Assembly (NCBI RefSeq): GCF_900111835.1
Contig: NZ_FOJP01000007.1
Location: 1-64,000 of the forward strand
Length of the DNA stretch: 64,000 bases
DNA from: Metapseudomonas otitidis
Lineage (GTDB): Bacteria; Pseudomonadota; Gammaproteobacteria; Pseudomonadales; Pseudomonadaceae
Direction: 5' to 3'
The position numbers and the translations under genes are program-made. Position 1 is the stretch's first letter. Every line of letters begins with the position of its first letter. Below the pieces are notes generated by a model. It saw nothing but the letters and a program-made list of their open reading frames with translations. It did no database searches and was not told where the DNA came from. This document shows positions 7,653-16,201 of the stretch, in pieces.

Positions 7653-10172
7653 ATGCCCCGCACCGCCCCCCGACCCGACCGTCCCGGCGTGCCCCGCCTG
7701 CCGCCCGCGCACGTGCCCCGGCCGCGCCTGGTGGCGCCGCTGCTGGAGCAACCGGCGCGCCTGCGCCTGCTCTGTGCCCCCGCCGGCTTCGGCAAGAGCG
7801 TGCTGCTCAGCGAACTGCTGCGGGCCGGCGCCGAAACCCACGACGCCATCGCCTGGATCGGCCTCGGTGGCGAAGCCCTCCCCGTGGAGCGCCTGGTCGC
7901 CCAGGTCGCCACCGCCCTGCAGCGCCCGGCCCCCGACCTGCCCCCGCAACAGGCCCTCTGGCAACTGCTGGGCGACCCCTCGCGGCCGCTGTGGCTGGTA
8001 CTCGACGACTACCCCGCCGACCCGCCACCCGAACTGGACGCCTGCATCGACCTGCTGCTCGCCCGCACCCCACCCAACCTGCAGCTGCTGGTCAGCGCCC
8101 GCCAGCGCCCCGAATGGAACCTGCCGCGCCTACTGCTGGCCGGTGACCTGCAAGAGCTGGACGCCGCCCAGCTCGCCCTGACCCGTGACGAGCAGGAGCG
8201 CCTGGTGGACCTGATCGCCCCCCAGGCCAACCCGACCCTGCGCGACGAGCTGTGGGCGGAAAGCGAAGGCTGGTGCGCCGGCGTCCGCCTGCAACTGTGC
8301 AGCCGCTTCCCCCCGGCCGCCGCCAGCAACGTCGGCGCCCACCACTGCTGGCTCAAGGAATACCTCGACCACGAACTGCTGGCCCGCCTGGACGACGACG
8401 AAGCCCGCTGCCTGTTCGCCCTGGTGCACCTGCCCCGGGTCAGCGCCGAGCTCTGCCAACAACTCTGGGAGGACGGCGACGGCGCCGCCCTGTTCGCCCG
8501 TCTTCTCGCCCGCCATGCCTTCTTCATGCCGCTGGACGAAGAAGGCCGCTGGTACCGCGTCCTGCCCATCGTCGCCCGGGTGCTGCGCAACCGCCTCGCC
8601 CCCGCAGCCGCCACCCACCTGCACCTGGCCGCCTGCCGGGTCTTCATCGCCGCCGGCCAGGTGGAAGACGCCATCGAACAGGCGCTCTGCGCCCAGCAGC
8701 CGGAAGTCGCCGCCAACTACCTCGAACACCTCGGCCAGGAATGGCTCACCGGCGAACAGCACCTCGCCCACCTGCTCGCCTGGCGCGACCGCCTGCCCCA
8801 GGTGCTGCTGGAAAGCACCCCGCGCCTGCTCACCCTCAGCGCCTGGGCCCTGTTGCTGGCCTGGCGCCTGGACGAGGCCCAGGCCTGCATCGAGCACCTC
8901 GGCCGCTTCCTGCCCCAGGCCGACGCACGGCGCAACCGCAAGCTGATCGCCAACGGCCAGGCCCTGCAGGGCGTGCTCACCGCCCTGCGCGGACGCTCCG
9001 CCAGCGAAGCCCGGCAGCACTGCCGCGAAGCCCTGGAACACCTGCCCGAACGGGACTGGATGCCGCTGCTGCTGTGCCACTCCGCCCTGGCCCGGCTGGC
9101 CATGGCCGAAGGCGAACCCGACCAGGCCGCCGCCCTGCTCCACGACGCCCTCGAACTGGCCCGGCGCCAGGGCAGCGTGCTCTTCGAGGTGCTGATCAAC
9201 CTCGACCGCATCCGCCTGCTGGTCCTGCGGGGCGAACTCACCCGCGCCCAGAGCCTGGTCACCCAGAGCTTCGCCCTCACCGCCCGGCGCCGGGGCGTCG
9301 ACGGCCTGCTGCTGGGCCGCCTGCACCTGATCCAGGCCGAACTGCACCTGCTCCACGGTCGCCTCGACGAAGCCGGCCCCGCCCTGGACAGCGGCCTGGA
9401 ACAGGCCCTGGCCTGCGCCGACCCCTTCGCCCTGCACGGCTACCTCGGCCTCGCCGAACGCAGCTCGCGCCAGGGCGAGTTCGACCAGGCCTTCCTGCAC
9501 CTGCGCGAAGCCGAGCGGCAGATGCACTGCCGGCAGGTCTGGCGCCTGTGCTTCAACGGCGCCCTCAGCCTGCAGAGCATGCGCGTGCTGGCCCGCCAGG
9601 GCCGCTGGGAACGGGTCGAGCCAGTGGGCCTGCGCATCCAGCGCTACTTCGAAGGCGAACACCCCTGGATGGCCCCGCTCGACTACCCCACACTGCCCCT
9701 GCGCAACCAGCTGCTGCTGGCCCGGGTGCACCTCAGCGCCGGCCGCCCGCAGCAGGCCGAAGCGGCATTGCGCAGCCTCCTGCAACGCTGCGAGCGCCTG
9801 CAGTACCGGCCGCTGGCCTGTGAAGTCGGCCTGGTACTGGCCGAGGCCGCGCGGCAACTCGGCCAGGAGGACGCCGCCCAGCTGGAGCGCGAGGCCCGCC
9901 AGCAGGCCTCGGCCCTGGGCCTCAACGGCCTGCTGCAGGAATGGGCCGCCCTGCCGAACGGCACCCCGGCGGCCGTGACGCTGCTCAGCCAGCGGGAACA
10001 GGCGGTGCTGCACCTGCTGGCCGAGGGCTGCTCGAACGAAGAGATCGGCGGACGGCTGTTCATCTCGGTCAACACCGTCAAGACCCACACCAAGAAGATC
10101 AACAGCAAGCTCGGCGTGAAACGTCGCACCCAGGCCGTGATGCGCGCCAAGACCCTTGGCCTGCTGGTCTGA
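7653..10172 (+). CDS. MalT-type LuxR-family transcriptional regulator
   Basis: 839 aa, the length of MalT/AcoK-like large ATP-binding LuxR regulators. A Walker A motif (LCAPAGFGKSVLLSELL) lies at about residues 39-55, with a STAND-type NTPase module and a Walker-B-like LWLVLDDYP near 112-120. A long alpha-helical TPR-like region rich in Ala, Leu and Arg follows. The C-terminal LuxR HTH spans about 770-839 (LLSQREQAVLHLLAEGCSNEE, then NTVKTHTKKINSKLGVKRRTQAV). Such proteins bind an inducer through the TPR region and activate adjacent genes. It directly follows the DUF1302/DUF1329 pair on the same strand (132-base gap), so it is the likely regulator of that pair. Confidence 0.9.
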   Translation: MPRTAPRPDRPGVPRLPPAHVPRPRLVAPLLEQPARLRLLCAPAGFGKSVLLSELLRAGAETHDAIAWIGLGGEALPVERLVAQVATALQRPAPDLPPQQALWQLLGDPSRPLWLVLDDYPADPPPELDACIDLLLARTPPNLQLLVSARQRPEWNLPRLLLAGDLQELDAAQLALTRDEQERLVDLIAPQANPTLRDELWAESEGWCAGVRLQLCSRFPPAAASNVGAHHCWLKEYLDHELLARLDDDEARCLFALVHLPRVSAELCQQLWEDGDGAALFARLLARHAFFMPLDEEGRWYRVLPIVARVLRNRLAPAAATHLHLAACRVFIAAGQVEDAIEQALCAQQPEVAANYLEHLGQEWLTGEQHLAHLLAWRDRLPQVLLESTPRLLTLSAWALLLAWRLDEAQACIEHLGRFLPQADARRNRKLIANGQALQGVLTALRGRSASEARQHCREALEHLPERDWMPLLLCHSALARLAMAEGEPDQAAALLHDALELARRQGSVLFEVLINLDRIRLLVLRGELTRAQSLVTQSFALTARRRGVDGLLLGRLHLIQAELHLLHGRLDEAGPALDSGLEQALACADPFALHGYLGLAERSSRQGEFDQAFLHLREAERQMHCRQVWRLCFNGALSLQSMRVLARQGRWERVEPVGLRIQRYFEGEHPWMAPLDYPTLPLRNQLLLARVHLSAGRPQQAEAALRSLLQRCERLQYRPLACEVGLVLAEAARQLGQEDAAQLEREARQQASALGLNGLLQEWAALPNGTPAAVTLLSQREQAVLHLLAEGCSNEEIGGRLFISVNTVKTHTKKINSKLGVKRRTQAVMRAKTLGLLV

Positions 10173-10680
10173 GGCACCATCGCGACAATCCGCCACACCC
10201 ACCCCGCACACTCGGCTCAAAGCCCCGTCGCAGAGCGACCTGACCCTGTAGTCAACTATTCACGAAAACTACAGAAGCCCCGGATTTCCGGGACCTTATG
10301 GCAACTATAAAAAACGCTGACTAACAGTCACCACGCTGGACACGGCAGGATTGCGCAGCCTTCCCGAGGTTCCGGCGTGCCCGACGTTTTTCCACGAGCC
10401 CCGGCGCCTAACGGAAGACAAAAGAACGCCGAAAGGCCCATTAGACAAGGGCTGGAGGCAGATCGAACCTTATCACCGGGAAAACGGTCAGTAGGTGACT
10501 TGTAGTTCTTGTTGCGTTTTGCTCCAGAACTCCTTGATGGCCATTCGGTTCACCTGCAAAATGCCGCGCCCGTCCTGGTCGCGCCATGCGCACCCGGCGG
10601 CGTCGTGCTGATCCGCCCGCCAGAGCGCCATCGCAGTGCACTGGACTCATAAGTAAAACGATCACGCAGGAGGTTTTTAC
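10173..10680 (+). promoter_or_regulatory. 508-base intergenic region upstream of pntAA
   Basis: No convincing gene. It holds a CTGTAGT (10246-10252) / ACTACAG (10268-10274) inverted repeat with a 15-base spacer, a short CCCGGA-TT-TCCGGG palindrome (10279-10292), and an A+T-rich patch (about 10300-10325) that could carry the pnt promoter. A strong AGGAGG ribosome site (10668-10673) sits seven bases before the GTG start of pntAA. Confidence 0.5.
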
Positions 10681-11802
10681 GTGCACATCGGTGTTCCTCT
10701 CGAAACCCAGGCCGGCGAAACGCGGGTTGCCGCGACGCCAGAGACCATCAAGAAGCTGATCGGCCAAGGCCATCAGGTCACCGTGCAGCGCGGGGCCGGC
10801 ATCAACGCCAGCATTCCCGACGCCGCCTTCGAAGCCGTCGGCGCCACCCTGGGTGATGCCGCTGCCGCCTTCGGTGCCGACCTGGTGCTCAAGGTCGTGG
10901 CCCCCAGCGACGACGAAGCCGCCCTGATGAAGGCCGGTGCAGTCCTGGTGGGGATGCTCAACCCCTTCAGCAACGAAACCATCGCCCGGCTCAACGCCCG
11001 TGGCCTGACCGCCTTCGCCCTGGAGGCCGCCCCGCGTACCTCCCGCGCCCAGAGCCTGGACGTGCTGTCGTCCCAGGCCAACATCGCCGGCTACAAGGCG
11101 GTGATGCTGGCGGCCAACCACTACCCGCGCTTCATGCCCATGCTGATGACCGCCGCCGGCACCGTGAAGGCCGCTCGCGTGCTGATCCTCGGCGCCGGTG
11201 TCGCCGGCCTGCAGGCCATCGCCACGGCCAAGCGCCTGGGTGCGGTGATCGAAGCCTCCGACGTGCGTCCGGCGGTGAAGGAGCAGATCGAGTCCCTCGG
11301 CGCCAAGTTCGTCGACGTGCCCTTCGAGACCGATGAAGAGCGCGAATGCGCCCAGGGCGTCGGCGGCTATGCCCGTCCCATGCCCGCCTCCTGGATGGAG
11401 CGCCAGGCCAAGGCCGTGCACGAGCGCGCCAAGCAGTCCGACATCGTCATCACCACCGCGCTGATCCCCGGCCGCAAGGCCCCGACCCTGCTCCACGAGG
11501 CCACCGTCGCCGAGATGAAGCCGGGCTCCGTGGTCATCGACCTGGCCGCCGCCCAGGGTGGCAACTGCCCGCTCACCGAGCTGGACCAGGTGGTGGTCAA
11601 GCACGGCGTCACCATCGTCGGCCACGGCAACCTCGCGGCCCTGGTGCCGGCCGATGCCTCCGCGCTGTACGCCCGCAACCTGCTGGATTTCCTCAAGCTG
11701 GTCATCGACAAGGACGGCCAGTTCCACCTCAACCTCGAAGACGACATCGTCGCCGCGTGCCTGATGTGCCGCGACGGGCAAGTCGTCCGCACCAACGGCT
11801 AA
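10681..11802 (+). CDS. pntAA: NAD(P) transhydrogenase subunit alpha part 1
   Basis: 373 aa, the NAD(H)-binding domain I of proton-translocating transhydrogenase, encoded separately from the membrane part as in many pseudomonads. Alanine-dehydrogenase/PNT fold motifs are IGVPLETQAGETRVAATPE at the N-terminus and the Rossmann loop VLILGAGVAGLQAIATAKRL at about residues 166-185. The RQD-type loop (RPAVKEQIESLGAKFVDV) follows. The start is GTG, preceded by AGGAGG at seven bases. First gene of a pntAA-pntAB-pntB operon with 12 and 2 base gaps. The complex transfers hydride between NADH and NADP+ using the proton gradient. Confidence 0.95.
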   Translation: MHIGVPLETQAGETRVAATPETIKKLIGQGHQVTVQRGAGINASIPDAAFEAVGATLGDAAAAFGADLVLKVVAPSDDEAALMKAGAVLVGMLNPFSNETIARLNARGLTAFALEAAPRTSRAQSLDVLSSQANIAGYKAVMLAANHYPRFMPMLMTAAGTVKAARVLILGAGVAGLQAIATAKRLGAVIEASDVRPAVKEQIESLGAKFVDVPFETDEERECAQGVGGYARPMPASWMERQAKAVHERAKQSDIVITTALIPGRKAPTLLHEATVAEMKPGSVVIDLAAAQGGNCPLTELDQVVVKHGVTIVGHGNLAALVPADASALYARNLLDFLKLVIDKDGQFHLNLEDDIVAACLMCRDGQVVRTNG

Positions 11803-11814
11803 GGGGCAGCGGAC

Positions 11815-12129
11815 ATGGACCTGATTTCTGACGGCATCTACAACCTGATCATCTTCGTGCTGGCCATCTACGTCGGCTACCACGTGGTGTGGAACGTGAC
11901 CCCCGCCCTGCACACCCCGCTGATGGCCGTGACCAACGCCATCTCCGCGATCGTGATCGTCGGCGCCATGCTGGCTGCCGCGCTCACCGTCACCCCCCTG
12001 GGCAAGGCCATGGGCACCCTGGCGGTGGCCCTGGCCGCGGTGAACGTCTTCGGTGGCTTCCTGGTCACCCGCCGCATGCTGGAAATGTTCAAGAAGAAAG
12101 CGCCGAAAGCGGCTGCGGAGAAACACTGA
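11815..12129 (+). CDS. pntAB: NAD(P) transhydrogenase subunit alpha part 2
   Basis: 104 aa, the small membrane segment of the alpha subunit. Three hydrophobic helices are visible (about 8-28, 35-58, 62-82) with a basic C-terminal tail. The [21 protein letters not shown] start and [19 protein letters not shown] block are typical of PntAB. It lies 12 bases after pntAA and 2 bases before pntB. Confidence 0.95.
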   Translation: MDLISDGIYNLIIFVLAIYVGYHVVWNVTPALHTPLMAVTNAISAIVIVGAMLAAALTVTPLGKAMGTLAVALAAVNVFGGFLVTRRMLEMFKKKAPKAAAEKH

Positions 12130-12131
12130 CC

Positions 12132-13568
<1,437 letters not shown>

Positions 13569-13598
13569 GATCACACGCCTGCGCTCCACCTTTCCCAG

Positions 13599-13624
13599 CC
13601 CCGGCCTTCGTGCCGGGGTTTTTT
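13599..13624 (+). terminator. Rho-independent terminator of the pnt operon
   Basis: CCCCGGC (13599-13605) and GCCGGGG (13612-13618) form a GC-rich stem with a six-base loop, followed by six Ts (13619-13624), 30 bases after the pntB stop. Confidence 0.93.
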
Positions 13625-13817
13625 ATGGGTGGTGCCTAAGGCGGGTACTACGGCGTGCGCTCCTGAATAGCCCACCGGGGAAAGGGGCTGGAGAGCAGCC
13701 AAAGGTTGGCATAGCCCTTGGGAAATGACAGGCAGGGAGCGCCCGGTGGGTCGAGCAGGTACAGCCAGGGAAGCAACGGCCGGAAGGACAAACCAGACCC
13801 TCCCGGCCACACCGGCC

Positions 13818-16001
13818 TCAGAGCGGCTGCAACTTCGCGTAGGCCAGCATCAGCCACTTGCTGCCTTCGCTCTCGAACTTCACCTGCACCCGCGCCTGGG
13901 CGCCGGCGCCTTCGAAGTTGAGGATGGTGCCCTCGCCGAACAGCGCGTGCTGCACACGCTGGCCGAGGGTGAAGCCGGTCTCCGGCACTTCGGCACCGCT
14001 GAACATCGACGGCGTGCGCGGGGCGCTGCCGGCCATCGGGCGGCTGACGGTATTGCCCAGGCGCACTTCGCGCACCAGCGAGGCGGGAATCTCGCGGACG
14101 AAGCGCGAGACCTTGTTGTAGGTCTCGCTGCCGTACAGGCGCCGGGTCTCGGCGTAGGTCAGCACCAGGCGCTGCATGGCGCGGGTGACGCCGACGTAGG
14201 CCAGGCGGCGCTCCTCTTCCAGGCGGCCGGGTTCCTCCATGCTCATCTTGTGGGGGAACAGGCCCTCTTCCATGCCCACCAGGAACACCAGGGGGAACTC
14301 CAGGCCCTTGGCGCTGTGCAGGGTCATCAGCTGGACGCTGTCCTCGAAGGCATCGGCCTGGGCTTCGCCGGCTTCCAGGGAGGCGTGGCTGAGGAAGGCC
14401 TGCAGCGGCGTCAGCTCCTCGTCCTCCTCGCTGTTCTCGAAGGCGCGGGCGGCACTGACCAGTTCCTCCAGGTTCTCCACACGGGCCTGGCCTTTCTCGC
14501 CTTTCTCTTCCTTGTGGTAGGTGATCAGCCCGGTCTGCTCGATGACGGTCTGGGTCATCAGGTGCAACGGCATCTCCAGGACCTTGGCGGCGAGGTTCTC
14601 CACCAGTTCGACGAACACCGCCAGGGCCGACGCCGCGCGCCCCGACAGGCCCTTGTTGGCCAGCAGCAGGCGGATCGCCTCCCACATGGACACGTCCTGG
14701 GCGCGGGCGAACTCGCGGATGCTTTCCACGGTCTTCTCGCCGATGCCGCGCGGCGGCACGTTGATCACCCGCTCCAGCGCAGCGTCGTTGCCACGGCCGT
14801 CCAGCAGGCGCAGGTAGGCCATGGCGTTCTTGATCTCGGCGCGCTCGAAGAAGCGCTGGCCGCCGTAGATGCGGTAGGGGATCTTCTCCCGCAGCAGCGC
14901 CTCTTCCAGCACCCGCGACTGGGCGTTGGAGCGGTAGAGGATGGCGATCTCGCTGCGGGTCATGCCGTCCTTCAGCGCGCTCTCGATGCTCTCCACCACG
15001 TAGCGGGCTTCGTCGTGCTCGTTGTAGGCGGCATAGAGGCCCAGCGGCTCGCCGTCCGGGCCGTCGGTCCAGAGTTCCTTGCCCAGGCGGCCGTTGTTGT
15101 TGGCGATCAGGGCGTTGGCGGCCTTGAGGATGGCCGCGGTGGAGCGGTAGTTCTGCTCCAGGCGGATGGTCTGCACATCCGGGAAGTCGCTGGCGAACTG
15201 CTGGATGTTCTCGATCCGTGCGCCGCGCCAGCCGTAGATGGACTGGTCGTCGTCGCCCACCACCATCAGGCTCTCGCCGCCCTGGGCGAGCAGACGCAGC
15301 CAGGCGTACTGTACGGCGTTGGTGTCCTGGAACTCGTCCACCAGCAGGTGGCGGAAGCGCCGCTGGTAGTGCGCCAGCAGGCTCGGCTTGTCACGCCAGA
15401 GGTCGAGGGCGCGCAGCAGCAGTTCGGAGAAGTCGATGACCCCGGTGCGCGCGCAGGCGGCCTCGTAGGCCTCGTAGATCTTCAGCATGGTGGCGAGGAA
15501 CAGGTCGCCGCCGGCCTGGATGTGCTGCGGGCGCAGGCCCTCGTCCTTCTGCCCGTTGATGAACCACTGCGCCTGGCGGGCTGGCCAGCGCTGCTCGTCC
15601 AGCCCGAGGTCGCGGATCACCCGCTTGATCAGCCGTTGCTGGTCGTCGCCATCGAGAATCTGGAAGTTCTCCGCCAACCCGGCCTCCTGCCAGTGCGCGC
15701 GCAACAGGCGGTGCGCCAGGCCGTGGAAGGTGCCCACCCACATGCCGGCCGGGTTGATGCCCAGCAGCTGCTCGATGCGGTGGCGCATCTCGGCAGCGGC
15801 CTTGTTGGTGAAGGTCACCGAGAGGATGGAATGAGGCGAGGCGCCCTCGGTGAGGATCAGCCAGGCGATGCGATGCACCAGCACGCGGGTCTTGCCGGAG
15901 CCGGCGCCGGCCAGCACCAGCTGGCGGCCCAGCGGAGCGGCCACAGCCTGCACCTGGGCATCGTTGAGGGACGCGATGAGGAGTTCGGGGTCGTTTTGCA
16001 T
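13818..16001 (-). CDS. uvrD: DNA helicase II UvrD
   Basis: 727 aa superfamily 1A 3'-5' DNA helicase acting in nucleotide excision and mismatch repair. Motif I is AGAGSGKTR at residues 31-39. Motif II is LLVDEFQDTN (about 218-227) and motif III GDDDQSIYGWRGA (about 250). Motif IV LEQNYRS, motif V TLHSAKGLEFPLVF and motif VI RLAYVGVTRA are all present. The C-terminal tail (FTLGQRVQHALFGEGTILNFEG) is the Tudor-like UvrD/PcrA extension. The 5' flank is shared with the divergent GGDEF-EAL gene. Confidence 0.97.
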   Translation of the reverse strand: MQNDPELLIASLNDAQVQAVAAPLGRQLVLAGAGSGKTRVLVHRIAWLILTEGASPHSILSVTFTNKAAAEMRHRIEQLLGINPAGMWVGTFHGLAHRLLRAHWQEAGLAENFQILDGDDQQRLIKRVIRDLGLDEQRWPARQAQWFINGQKDEGLRPQHIQAGGDLFLATMLKIYEAYEAACARTGVIDFSELLLRALDLWRDKPSLLAHYQRRFRHLLVDEFQDTNAVQYAWLRLLAQGGESLMVVGDDDQSIYGWRGARIENIQQFASDFPDVQTIRLEQNYRSTAAILKAANALIANNNGRLGKELWTDGPDGEPLGLYAAYNEHDEARYVVESIESALKDGMTRSEIAILYRSNAQSRVLEEALLREKIPYRIYGGQRFFERAEIKNAMAYLRLLDGRGNDAALERVINVPPRGIGEKTVESIREFARAQDVSMWEAIRLLLANKGLSGRAASALAVFVELVENLAAKVLEMPLHLMTQTVIEQTGLITYHKEEKGEKGQARVENLEELVSAARAFENSEEDEELTPLQAFLSHASLEAGEAQADAFEDSVQLMTLHSAKGLEFPLVFLVGMEEGLFPHKMSMEEPGRLEEERRLAYVGVTRAMQRLVLTYAETRRLYGSETYNKVSRFVREIPASLVREVRLGNTVSRPMAGSAPRTPSMFSGAEVPETGFTLGQRVQHALFGEGTILNFEGAGAQARVQVKFESEGSKWLMLAYAKLQPL

Positions 16002-16201
16002 CGCGGCATTCTAGGGGGGCGGCCCAGGCAGGGCAAACCGATGACCGGGCGGTCGGCCAGACGGCACGCAGCCTGCGTGCCAGAGCGCCCGCCAAAAGTT
16101 GGGAGGCGCAAGGGAGAAAGGCATCACATAACCCTTTGGCGACTCCGCAGGCTCGGGTAAGCTCCGCCGACGCCTAGGCAACCATTACAAGAACATCGCC
16201 T

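Noticed and set aside
8130-10220. Long minus-strand open frame opposite the LuxR regulator
   Set aside because: Composition is that of a GC-rich shadow frame with no recognisable motif; the plus strand encodes complete NTPase and HTH domains.
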